Source: Diatrype stigma (lineage: Eukaryota > Ascomycota > Sordariomycetes > Xylariales > Diatrypaceae). Taken from it: 64,000 nt of DNA. Below the pieces are notes generated by a model that saw nothing but the letters and a program-made list of their open reading frames with translations, ran no database searches and had not been told where the DNA came from. The translations under genes were made by a program, and so were the position numbers. Positions 1 through 14,018 of the stretch are shown one piece after another. Position 1 is the stretch's first letter. Each line of letters opens with the position of its first letter. The stretch covers positions 186,001 through 250,000 of the forward strand of contig JAKJXP020000011.1 of the NCBI GenBank assembly GCA_022225965.2. Reading direction: 5' to 3'.

Positions 1-1949
1 CCTTATACCTATATCTCAAGGAATCGACATTCCCCCAAAACTGCGCCTCAGACTAAACAACGAGCCATTCTAGATTCCAAAAAGATCACACGCTAAAGTC
101 TGCCGCGGCCTGCAGCTAGCCATGGCTGCATGACTATGCCCTATTTATATGTCAGATTTAGGATATAGTCTCCATTTTTGGCCTCCAAAACCTCAGCTAT
201 CAGCGCTACCTATGCCACCTCCCTAACGTTTCGATGAGAAGGCGGTGCTACATCTGCCTAGTCCAACAGCTCCTTACATTTCCTTGGTATAGTTATTGAG
301 CAGGCACACTGTACTACAATTCACCTCTCCATATGAGAAAGTATCCGAAGAGGTGTGTGTAGCATTGAAACATTATGTCAAGGGCTTTGTGCCCGGAATG
401 ATAGAACAGCTTCTAGGTAATCAGGGGAGAGGAAGCAGAACGATTCTCGACCTGTGGAAGCTATGGGGAAGGAACGGCTCCTTATACGACTGTAGAGCAT
501 TCTACTAGTAAATAGAATGGGATCTATGTGGATCTCCACAGCCCCTTACGACACTAACTATCCCATGACACATTGTTTCTAGCTCCTGTACCATCCAGTC
601 CTGGAGCCTTTCATGTAGCATAGGTCTCAGCTGCTCCTAAGTCCTTACTTATATACCACTATCCCTTGATAGAATATCAAGTGTCATATTATTATCAATA
701 AGCAACCACATATTGTAAGCTGCCATTCATGAAAGAAACTAGGCAATGGTAAGTATGTTATGTTGTTGCCTTACGGTAGCATAGTGGCAAGGGCTTTGTT
801 GTTTGTGCAATAATCTGCTCATCCATCTGCCACCTAGCTGCCACCACATATCCTGCCTGAGGCACCACCCGAGGCCCAGCTGGAAATCGGGGTGCTGCCT
901 GACTCTCTATATTGCTTTTAAAATCAACAACTACCATAACGAGGTGGAGAAGAGCTGGGATGCAGGTAAAGACTTCAGCAACACTCGGCAGCACCTGCAG
1001 CACCTACCGCACCTACAGCGCCATCTACACCACACCATCCGTGTTCGATTCCATATAGCTTCATCTGTAGAGGGTGTTCAAGTCCATTCTGGAACTGTTT
1101 GGCATGATCACGGAAGGCCACATTAGCCATAGTACAAGGCGAATCGTTGTGTGAATAGTTGACAAGGCACCATGACTATAGGGTCGTATGAACGACAGGC
1201 ACGTTATAATAACAAAAACGAGACATCATGGAAGTGAACTTCATGTACACCTGAACACATCAGATTCCCATAGGCTATGCTATCAAAACGTCTGTAGTTA
1301 TAGGGCGGGTGCAGCCTACCTAGTACATTCCAATTTAGGGACTGGCAGGGGGAAGCTGCTCTCAAGTTGCTGTTCCCGCTGTCAACACTGGTGTTGACCG
1401 GGCATCAACTCTGCCTTCCTCTGGCATATGGTATCACTACCTACAAAGAAAATAAGCTAGGTATCGTCAGGGCGTCACCTGCCATCATCTTCTGTGGAGC
1501 TTGAGCACTGTTATTGCACATACGTACGTACCCGGTGGGGGTTCAAGAACCTGCAAGCTGTGTCTAAGAAAGAAAGTTGCAGCCCCTTCCCCTCAAGTCC
1601 TCCCTCAGACACGTCTGCCCCAAACACGTTTACATCACACAGGCATATTAGGACCAACCCTTGCTTAGAACAACATCCAAGTCACCACAGACAGACAAGC
1701 AACTTCCAGAAGTCCATGCTACCTCTTAGGGCACCTTCCCCTATTTACCCTTTCAACAACTGTGGCACAACCTGCTTCCATCTTCTTCTCTACAGCAACA
1801 CTTGCCATCAATACATGGGCATTACTTCCCATCACAACAACATCCATCACTACGTGTCCAGTACCACCACGCACACGCACACATACATCACATATCATTA
1901 AACTATCCTTACTACCTCAATCAAGAGCAAGCTCACGATCCATACCACA
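1..1949. other. Intergenic region with decayed repeat, no intact gene
   Basis: I see no intact gene here. It contains the degenerate dispersed repeat listed separately (about 345-575). On the minus strand around 1030-1130 a short stretch reads like former coding sequence, but stops and frame changes follow and I cannot name it. The last 300 bases, rich in CA and C, lead into the gene starting at 1950 and are probably its promoter and 5' leader. Confidence 0.5.
345..575 (+). repeat. Degenerate dispersed repeat, copy 1
   Basis: This stretch aligns by eye with 27795-28025. Shared blocks in the same order include ATAGA(A/G)CAGCT followed by TAGGTAA, an identical ACGATTCTCGA, TGGAAGCTAT followed by GGGG, TGTGGATC, and a CCCC...TATCCCAT end. 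A 70-codon open frame (296-508) crosses the copy, and its peptide is distantly similar to the peptide of the other copy. The simplest reading is two old copies of a mobile element fragment. I do not recognise the parent family. Confidence 0.5.
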
Positions 1950-2970
1950 ATGGTCAGCAAGAAGATTACGGCTGAGACTGCCGCCCTCACGACTCGGGAC
2001 CTTGAGCTTATTGCCAAGGCTTGGACCTGCTTGATGAATCCTCAGGTAAGTATATACTGCATTGCTCTACTCGATTCATCTCGTGATATGCTTCAAGTCA
2101 AGAACCAGTCCTATAGTCCTCGATTGTCTCTCTATCTACCGAGTCCCCTCTTTTGAGACACTTGTCAATGGCTGTGTCATCATGTTTCCATCAAGTTATT
2201 TGGGTAGCCTTTGTGGGATCAAGTCAAGTACTCCCAAAAATAAGGCAAACCAGAGTATTCTGTGTCATCTTGAGATGTCTGAACAATACCTGCTCTCTTC
2301 CACTATAAACCTTCCCATATGATGTATCAGTCTCGATATATATACACACACAGACAGCTAATGCCACTCTCACACACCCTCCCGCCCCTCTATTATTTGT
2401 CAAGAACCATCAAGCCGTCATCTCCCCGTTGACTCGCCTGCTAACGCGAACAACAACAAACATTAGATCGATATGGCCAAGTTCGCTGAGATCACCAACT
2501 ACAAGAACAAGGCCACGGCCAGCGCCTGCTGGAGCGTCGTCCGCGCCAAATTGGCTTTCCACGATGCTGCCGGTTGTGCTGGCATTTCAGCTGACACTGC
2601 CGCTACCACCTCCGGTGTTCCGGGTTCTGCCACCAAGCGCAAGGCCAATGGCGGCGGCGGTGGTCGTGTCAAGGGCGCCGCTGTCAACGCCACCAATGGC
2701 AATGGCGAGGACGACTCCGAGACCAACACAGGCCCCCCCAAGAAGAAGCAGCGCATTCGCAAGGGCGGCACTACCGCTTCTACCCCTTCGCCCCCCATCG
2801 ACGGAGAGGGCCCTGCCGGCAAGGGCAAGGCGCCTGCTCCTCAGGCCGGTTCTTCCCTCAAGACCAAGTTCCACTTTGAAGAGGATCAGGACGCCGATCA
2901 AGGATACGAGTCCTTTGAAGGTTTCGACTTCGACAACATCCTCGGCTCAACTCTTTGGCGCCCGACCTGA
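1950..2970 (+). CDS. Small SANT/Myb-like nuclear protein (hypothetical)
   Basis: Two exons, 1950-2045 and 2467-2970, joined in phase 0 by a long intron (421 nt, GTAAGT...TTAG), give 199 aa. The start has a good context (ACCACAATGG). Residues about 13-55 (L-T-T-R-D-L-E-L through the W-S-V-V-R-A-K-L segment) form a small helical, SANT-like module found at the N-terminus of many short Pezizomycotina proteins. The rest is low complexity: a glycine run, a basic cluster PKKKQRIRK that looks like a nuclear localisation signal, Pro/Ser/Ala-rich sequence and an acidic, aromatic tail. A nuclear, possibly chromatin-associated role is inference only. Spelling out only the second open frame would miss the first half of the SANT-like module. 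Confidence 0.75.
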
Positions 2971-4028
2971 GAATATGGAAACATACATGCGTGGACAATG
3001 GATAGTTCGTTAGCTGGATATTTCCCTCACCAGGTTTTTGTTTCCTCCTACTACTTGGTCCTTTCCTACAGTTGATGGTTTCCTTGCCCTGCTACTTTGC
3101 TATAATACGAGGCCCTGCATCTGCGTGTAGCAAACGCAGTTACACGCATATTTCGACGACACCACTGGAAGGTTTCACTGCATTCTGTCTCTTCTCCTAG
3201 GCGTTATGAGGGTCTCGGAATTCACATCTAGCTAGATAGGCATGTAGCCGCACACACAATCAAGTTCATGAACCAATGGCTCCTGTGTACTTGAACATGA
3301 CGATGATGACAACCATGGTGATGCTTTTAGTAATGAAGTTAGTGGCGAGACTTGAGACTGTCAGCGTTTCGGCTGTACATATGGCATATTGCGGGTGATA
3401 ACAAAACTCGATCGCGCTGTCGCGAAGGCCCGAGGGGATTATTTTTCGCGCGGATAGTTCCGAACTTCTGGTGCTTGAAGCAGTGCGCTGCTTACTGAAC
3501 CACAGGGAAGGAATCCAACTCGATGCCTCATGCCATGGTACTTGAACCACGTATTAGCACGACTATATGCAGATACATCTCGGATAATTTAGGTAAGCAT
3601 CTGGTATGTGACGACAGGAAATAAGGAGATCACATGAAGATCACGCTGGATAGGCTGGCTGACAATTTCATTCATACATAACCATAATTACCTAAATAAC
3701 CTTAAACTCCATGATTACTTCGTACCAATCAGCGCTACAGTGGCCAATCAAATCGTTAGGCGGCATGACAAGGGTCAGAAACGGACCTCTGCATATTAGC
3801 TCCACTATATCCACTGTATCCACCATAGCTTCTTGGCCCTGGAAATTTCAACGTCATATCAACTCGCCATTGGAGAGCTGCAATCGACCAAACAATCCAC
3901 GCCGAACTAATCCATACCAACGCCATACTCCATAACTACTACTTGTAACTTATCCAGGTACCTGAAGCTTGAACCAAGTACATCAGGAAACCACCCAGTC
4001 CATTCATCATAGCCACAACCCTCCCGAC
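2971..4028. other. Intergenic region, nothing recognised
   Basis: This holds the 3' flank of the SANT-like gene and the leader of LIN1. The open frames present are short and lack family features. TACCTA-type motifs occur. The last 80 bases before 4029 are CA-rich and look like a fungal 5' leader. Confidence 0.5.
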
Positions 4029-5456
4029 ATGTCCTCCCGATTCAACGCGGCGCGCCCAAAGCGCGCCGGCGAGAGCTATGCTCGAATACATCACGGCGCC
4101 GCCGAGCCCGACAGCAAGAAGGTCAAATTCGACGTCCGGAATCCGTCCGCGCTAGCCCCCGATGCCGCCGACGACGACGAAGAGGAAGCGCCAGACGTGT
4201 TCCTCGAAGCCGACGCCGACGTCATCCGCGGGGGAGCCGCGACGAAGCGCGGCGCCGTGAACATCGATGGCTACGACTCCGACTCCGACCAGGAAGAAAT
4301 GGGGACGCTGCGCAACAACAACGACCTGCTGATGAAAGGGAAGACGGCGACGAAGGACGAGGAAGATCTAGACGACATGTTCGCCGAGGAGGAGGAAGAC
4401 GGCGACGGGAAGGACGACACAGTGGACAATACCACCAAGAAGAAGAGCAAGGAAGTCAAGTTCCTCGACGCCGCCGACATCGAGGGGCAGGAGGGCAAGT
4501 CGCGGTCGGGCGGGCAGATCCGGCTGGATGATGAGTTGTCGTCGGATGACGACGAAGAGGCGATTGCGCTGGCTATCGAGGAGGAAGACATAGACGCGGA
4601 GGTGGGGCTGGGCGGGCTGAAGCGGCACGCGCCCAAGGTGGAGGCGTTCAACCTGCGGGCGGAGCAGGAGGAAGGGCGGTTCGACGAGTCGGGCAACTTC
4701 GTGCGCAAGGCGGTCGACCCGGACGCCGTGCACGACCGCTGGCTCGAGGGCGTCAGCAAGAAGGACATGAAGCGGGCGGCGGAGGCTCACGAGAAGCGCG
4801 AGGCCGAGCGCCGCCGCAAGCGCCGCGAGGACGACGCCGTCCTGACCGCCGATCTGCTGCGCGCCCTCATCCTGCAGCTCGAGCGCTGCGAGACGGCCGA
4901 GGACGCCCTGCGCCGCCTCGGCAGGCGCCAGCAGCAGGTCAAGAAGAACAAGAAGGCCGTGCCCAAGTGGAAGCAGAAGAAGCAGCAGCAGCAACAGAAA
5001 GGGACGGCGGATACTATGGAGGTAGACACGGCGGCGCCGGCGCCGGCGGAAGACCCCGAGCAGGTCCGCATCCGCGAGGCGATAGACGCCATCACCGACG
5101 CCGCTAGCAAGCTGCTCGAGCGCGACCGCCCAGACATCTACGACCGCGAGCGCGAGCGCTTGATCCGGGAGTACGCGCGCGAGGCCGACGAGCCGTGGGT
5201 CGAGCCGGCGTCGAAGGAGGGAGACACCGAGGAAGCAGCAGCAGCAGTGCCAGTGTCGGCGGCATCTGCCGCCACCGCGAATAAGATGTGGGAGTACCGC
5301 TGGACGGACGGGCGCGACGACGCCGCCAAGCAGGGCCCGTTCGACGGCCCCACCATGAAGGCTTGGCAGGACGCCGGCTACTTCGGGGAGGGCGTCGAGT
5401 TCAGGGAGGTGGACGGTGCTGATCCGGGCTGGAGCCGGGCTGCTGCGTTTATATGA
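4029..5456 (+). CDS. LIN1: LIN1 / CD2BP2-like GYF-domain protein
   Basis: Single exon, 475 aa. I place the start at 4029 (M-S-S-R-F-N), not 60 bases upstream, because family members begin with this basic K-R-A-G-stretch. The N-terminal half is highly acidic with a conserved V-N-I-D-G-Y-D-S-D segment. A central E-R-R-R-K-R-R-E region is basic and helical. The last ~55 residues form a GYF domain, seen as W-E-Y-R-W, Q-G-P-F and G-Y-F. Yeast Lin1 and human CD2BP2 (U5-52K) bind U5 snRNP components through the GYF domain and leave before tri-snRNP activation. Polyglutamine and lysine-rich stretches (about residue 315-330) are low complexity. Product assignment is firm; function in this organism is by homology. 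Confidence 0.9.
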   Translation: MSSRFNAARPKRAGESYARIHHGAAEPDSKKVKFDVRNPSALAPDAADDDEEEAPDVFLEADADVIRGGAATKRGAVNIDGYDSDSDQEEMGTLRNNNDLLMKGKTATKDEEDLDDMFAEEEEDGDGKDDTVDNTTKKKSKEVKFLDAADIEGQEGKSRSGGQIRLDDELSSDDDEEAIALAIEEEDIDAEVGLGGLKRHAPKVEAFNLRAEQEEGRFDESGNFVRKAVDPDAVHDRWLEGVSKKDMKRAAEAHEKREAERRRKRREDDAVLTADLLRALILQLERCETAEDALRRLGRRQQQVKKNKKAVPKWKQKKQQQQQKGTADTMEVDTAAPAPAEDPEQVRIREAIDAITDAASKLLERDRPDIYDRERERLIREYAREADEPWVEPASKEGDTEEAAAAVPVSAASAATANKMWEYRWTDGRDDAAKQGPFDGPTMKAWQDAGYFGEGVEFREVDGADPGWSRAAAFI

Positions 5457-6281
5457 ACGATCTCGAGCTTAGTTCCTACTTCGGGATTTACGCTTCTTCA
5501 ATGTACATCTAATACGCGTTACTGATGAGGCCTTGAAGCAAAGCATCTTGCTAGATTTCGTACTATTACTGAAAGCCGGTGACAGTTTTTTGAAGGACAG
5601 TCGACTTAGCAAGCCCTCATCGAAACATCCTAGCTCTCTACTTTAGCTTCGATAGCTACGTATTGCTAGTCGCCAGCTAGCCAATGATATAGTAAATAAT
5701 GATCATCGGCTGGGGCCATTCAGCGGCCTTACAATATATTGAGTCGGACTCAGCCTTACGTTGCGTCGTGACCCGAAGATGCAGGTACGCATTCGTGCAC
5801 CGTATCATGTTAGACAAGGAGACGGGGTGGGCCACGCGTTTCGTTGCATAAACCGTCCTTTTCATTGGCACAAGGGGCTGAAAATGCGATCCTAGCTTCA
5901 GCTGGGTACTATCCGTGAAATGAACTTCGCCTATCTACTACCTGCATGTAGGGGCATGCTGATCGTATCCAATATCTTATGCGGTTGTTAGGTATCGAGT
6001 CAGGCGCAGGACCGCAAAAGATGTCGGCCAGGTTCAAGCGCCGGGGGGAAAATATGAATAAATACCTATCCGTTCGCGATTTCCAGCTTGGGTACTCACG
6101 CCGAGCAACTACCTAGCTCATCTGCAATGAAAATAACACTAGACCTCCTGGACTGGGTCTGATATATCCCAAATGCTTCGGGGTCGTCAAATACCATCCA
6201 CTGACCAATCTTCAGAACGGTACTGTGCTCGTCCGTTCTCTCATCGAACTTCGACAACCTTTGAGTAACCAATCTCTCAAC
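5457..6281. other. Intergenic region, nothing recognised
   Basis: This is the 3' flank of LIN1 and upstream sequence of the broken hemerythrin-like gene. No open frame has family features, and no RNA gene was recognised. Confidence 0.5.
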
Positions 6282-6990
6282 ATGGCGACGAACCCGCGCC
6301 CGATGTATACCGCCACGCCGCTGGCGGTGCTACACACACCCAAATTTGAGACGGGCGAGGTTAGCAAGCATGCGACAGCCTCCAATCCCTCGGTTGTAGT
6401 ATTCTAGCATACCCTTCACAACAGGCAGACCCTTTCACGCTCGAGGTGTCGAAAATGACGATAAGCCACAACGCCTTCATCCGAGGCTTCAACAGCATTT
6501 ACCAGCAGGCTTTGTGCCTGCCGCCAGCAGACGAAGCTCAACTTTGTAGACTACTGCATCGCATAGCATGACTGCGTTTATGCGCAACACCGCTACAAGG
6601 AGGTCGAGTTCGTCCTCGGCGTCAACAGAACGACTGACAGGACAGATCTTATGACTGTCGTGTTCTTGGACCGCGGTATGATTAACTACCTGATCCCGAC
6701 CGGAGTCTGGGCATGCCGTGAGTAAAAGTAAAAATAGCGCTGAGCCCCCAGACTCTTACGACGTTCGTCCAGCTGGGTATCATGACGATCTGGAGAGGTC
6801 CAAGTCCTACCTGCTGGAAGAAGACGCTGGCTCCTCGCCGAGCAAACTCATCGCCGTCATGGACTCGCTCAAGGACCTTCCACACTCGCCCCTCAACGCC
6901 GAGCCGGTGGCGGTTTGCTAACTGCACCCCCGAAGGAAGATACAAGCAGCTAGCCGTATGGCTGGGATTTACCTGGAAAGAACAGTAGAC
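6282..6990 (+). pseudogene. Decayed hemerythrin-like (HHE) domain gene
   Basis: The reading begins at an ATG with P-M-Y-T-A-T-P-L-A-V-L and H-T-P-K-F-E-T-G-E. A clean phase-0 intron (6365 GTTAGC to ACAACAG at about 6432) then leads to the segment S-H-N-A-F-I-R-G-F-N-S-I-Y-Q-Q typical of fungal HHE proteins. After a one-base frame slip near 6540 comes F-V-D-Y-C-I-A-stop-H-D-C-V, where the family has Trp at the stop (TGG to TAG), then H-R-Y-K-E-V-E-F. Another shift leads to D-D-L-E-R-S-K-S-Y-L-L and K-L-I-A-V-M-D-S-L-K-D, and a last shift to T-P-E-G-R-Y-K. The iron-ligand-bearing helices are thus broken by at least three lesions. Intact homologues are small alpha-helical proteins of unknown role with a di-iron fold. 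The alignment is from memory of the family. Confidence 0.75.
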
Positions 6991-8759
6991 GAGAGCTTCA
7001 TTATTCTAGGCCGAATGGTCTTTCAAGTCTCGGGCGGTCTCTGATTGAGCCTTTGGTACGAGATGAAGTAGCCATGGGATTAATCACGATACGATCCTCT
7101 AAGAATCCCGTGTCCTTAAAGGAGGGCACGATTCCTTGTTGCCATCAGTTTTGGACCTAGTCCATCATAGTAGGATAGGCTGAAGTGGCTAAGGCTGCCA
7201 GATTCTGGTCTTTGATGCAATGCGTTGGGATGAGTTATCGTAAGTTGGGGTAGACGGTGGTATATATGTAATCCACCACCCTTCGGCACATGACATCAGT
7301 TATTAACGCTATATCTCGCTACATCGCGACGAGAGCATCGGCATCGTGCGGCCTATGCAAGATCACATTGATAGCATGACTTAGCCGTGATTGCCGCGTA
7401 CCAGCCGAAAGTTCGGCGTCTTCCTGGGACGGGCCTAGGTAAAGCTTTGCGGTCTATAGCATCCAGCCGACCTCAAGGACCACAAGGTAACCGCGTCGGA
7501 ATGGGCCGCCGCCCGACAGCGAATCACGAAAGATCCGATATAAGACCCGAGTGACTGGACCCAGTTGTTCCTGGGCTAGACCGCTTGCATCCTAACTGCG
7601 TAGTCGGGTAGAATCGTAGAAGCTACCCGTACCATGTTCTACGACCCGTTAGATCTTCCGCCGCATTCTCGTAGCCATGGTAAACAAGGCTTCGTTCGGG
7701 TTGTCACCATGGTACTTTGAAGATACCAAGTCCTAATGCATGGGGACACCTCCAATTCGCTTCGTGAAGCCTTTCAGCTGTGCTTGTTTTTCCAAAGCAG
7801 ACAATTGTGATGGTTTAAAACCCCTCAAGACTGGTTGGTTATCTGAGTGAGTTATTTTTTTCTTTTTCTTTATGTAGATAAACGATGGGGCAGGCTGTAT
7901 GAGACAACGGCCTGGACCGGAGCTGACAGAGCTCGAACATCGCACTGTATTTGAAACGGGATTGGGTTGGAAGACCTTTGCGAGATACAAGGCTAAGCCA
8001 AGTGGGATGCCCGTAGCTCAGCGGCTGGTCTCAGCAGAGCTCGACGTGGGGAAGGGACTGCAGCAGCTGTCAAGGGCTGTTGTAAGGCTGAATTCCAAAT
8101 TGTTGGAAGTACCTGCGAGGTAGACGCTAACAGGAGTGTACAGTGGGAACTTTAGGAGTGTGTCCCTTCAACCCCTCCAAGAGGGGCAGGGGGGCAGAGG
8201 GGCTGGTTGAGGGGGGACAAGAACAAGACTCACACCCGCACATGCAAGATTCTCACAAGACGGACTGGAGCGATGAGAAAGCTCGAACGAGCACGGGGGG
8301 GCACAGTCAACACCCCACTCACAGCTTTTTTTTTCTGTGCTAGAGCTTAGAGCTGCTGGATTTTGCTTGGCTCCCAACCATTTACCTAGCTCAGATGCCA
8401 TCATCAATTTCCCATATGACCCCTCCAAGCAAGTCCAGCCGTTGCGGTGCCGGCAGCGGCAGCAACAGCAGCAGCAGGCCAGACGGAGAAGCTGCAGTCA
8501 AGCTGCCCGGTCATCCAATGAGCCTAATACTATGAGTACATACATACGTACCTACTACCTACGTTGTCAGCCAGTAAAGCCCAAGATTGTCTCCCCGTGG
8601 CTGCTGTGCTAGTAATCTGTCAATGCCAATGCCCGTGCCAATGCCAAATTGATCTGCCAATCCGACAACCGTGAAACCTGCCAATCCCCGGCCCTCAACA
8701 CCTCCTGCCAGCCCGCCCGACACACCTACATACTGCCTTTTTTAAGTACCTAGTAGTTA
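6991..8759. other. Intergenic region with possible further relic
   Basis: No intact gene. Around 7460-7560 (+) a stretch reads as possible old coding sequence (D-L-K-D-H-K-V-T-A-S-E-W-A-A-A-R) before a stop, and around 7670-7720 another short coding-like run occurs. I cannot assign either. CAG/CAA-rich low complexity lies at 8440-8480, and short CCAATGCC repeats at 8620-8645. Confidence 0.35.
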
Positions 8760-9381
8760 CTCGTCAGGGCTCCAAACGCCTTCTGACCCACATTTTGCCC
8801 GCTTCGCGGATGTGGTCAGGTATTTTCATTTTGTCACGAACCTTTATTTTGTAAAGTTATCTACATAATTCCCCATACAAATTAGGTGCAACCTTATGTA
8901 CTCCACTATTTGCCAATACAGCCGCATACATCAATATAGGGCACTTGCATACAAGCCTTTTGCAACAAATTATTGAATAAAACAATACGAATTTTCAATA
9001 CTTACAATTATTAATACCTGCAATTAGCCCCCCTAACCGCTGCAATTAGCACTCCCTAATCGCTGCAATTAGCACCCTCCAATCGCTGCAATTAGCATCT
9101 CCGAGCCTTACAATTATCGTATATCGCAGGTTATTCCGGAAGGCAGCAATTGCTTATAAGCATTGTCAAAATTTTCGTCGGGGCCGGTCCGGCTTCATCT
9201 TGATGCATCTATGCGGAACATTGCAATACGGTGCGCTACATACTTTTTAGGTGGGAACGCATACAAATTGTATGTACTGATTAATGTGACAAAATGAAGG
9301 TTCGTGACAAAGTAAAAGTCCCTGACTACATCCGCGAAGCGGGCAAAATGTGGGTCAGAAGGCGTTTGGAGCCCTGACGAG
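8760..9381. mobile_element. 622-bp MITE, Tc1/mariner-like, TA target duplication
   Basis: The ends are long inverted repeats. CTCGTCAGGGCTCCAAACGC at 8760 is matched exactly by the reverse complement of the last bases up to 9381. Similarity continues for about 95 bases with a few mismatches, including the GACCCACATTTTGCCC and CACGAACCTT blocks. TA flanks both ends (8758-8759 and 9382-9383), the target duplication of the Tc1/mariner superfamily. The interior is AT-rich, has no coding capacity and contains a short tandem repeat (9018-9108). The element is non-autonomous. Well matched ends suggest a fairly recent insertion. It sits about 0.8 kb upstream of the GAPDH start. Confidence 0.88.
9018..9108 (+). 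repeat. 22-23 bp tandem repeat inside the MITE
   Basis: Four copies begin CTGCAATTAGC at 9018, 9040, 9063 and 9086, each followed by a C-rich CCNCCTAATCG-like tail. A fifth, decayed unit may follow (TTACAATTATCG). The array lies in the middle of the MITE. Confidence 0.8.
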
Positions 9382-11310
<1,929 letters not shown>

Positions 11311-12340
11311 CTTTCCAAATTGTAATGAGAAGCGTCACGCGTGAATAGCGCGTGGGAAAGCTTAGATGGTTCCCCTACCCCTCCCCGGATAGATGGGCTG
11401 GGCTACCTAACCTACCTACCTTCTACTATTTTCCTAATAACCTGCTTGTCTGCGCCAGCTTAGCGCAGAGATAGAGACGACCGACTTGAACCAGCTTGGC
11501 TATTCGGTGCGCTTTTGTTCTATGTTATTCAACGGATGAGGGCGAGGACGGAAACTCGGCAAAGTGGAAGAAGGGTAACGGAAAGGCAGAGGAACTGGAA
11601 ACGTGTAATAAAGAATAAAAAAACAACATAAACAGACAAGTCCGTATGAATGATATCAATGGTAAATGATCAACTGCCTTGCCTGGATGATGCTAGTAGT
11701 ACATGCCGATTATATGAATATGGCCGTCTATTCCATTGAGAGACTGTAGTCCTGTTGTGTTCTTGTGCGTGGCTTTCGACAGAATGCCAAATCGAGGTTG
11801 CGTGGGATCGTCACCGCTGACTACTTATCCTAAGACAGAAAGCCACCAGTATGTCCTCCTCGCCTTCTCAATAGATTCGACGGGTTAGGAATACTAAACC
11901 AGCCAGCTCTGAAATTTGAAAAACATGCCCTGGTTTTGTTGTTGGTATTGCAACCCATCTATGCCAACTACCTATGCGGTATATACCTAAGGTAGTATAA
12001 TATTACTCCCAGACGGCTCGCCCTGTCTCAGATATCTAGATAGTTTTTTCCCTGTTTAACATCTGGTAGTAAACCACTATAGGTGGGTAGGTAGGAATCG
12101 AGAGCAGCAAGCGTTCGGCACCACCAGCAGCCGCGGTCGTCGACAAGAATATACCACGGCTACCATCATCACCTAGATAGTTCCTTTCTTCTCTTGAGAG
12201 TGTGACGTGACTGTTTGTGTATAAAAACAACCCCTCCGTCCATGGAACGCCTGAAATTCTCTGCCATCGATTAAAATAAAAATGCCAAGTCGTACGTATC
12301 ACTCTTCCCCCGCCCTTTTTTCTTTTCCTTCCCCTTTCCC
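11311..12340. other. Intergenic region between convergent genes
   Basis: 3' flanks of GAPDH (plus) and RVB2 (minus), which converge here. TACCTACC motifs occur near 11410. No gene or RNA recognised. Confidence 0.5.

Positions 12341-14018
<1,678 letters not shown>

Noticed and set aside
7990..8075. CCCGTAGCTCAGCGG resembling the D-arm of a tRNA
   Set aside because: No matching acceptor stem, anticodon arm or GTTCGA T-loop follows, so it is not a tRNA gene.
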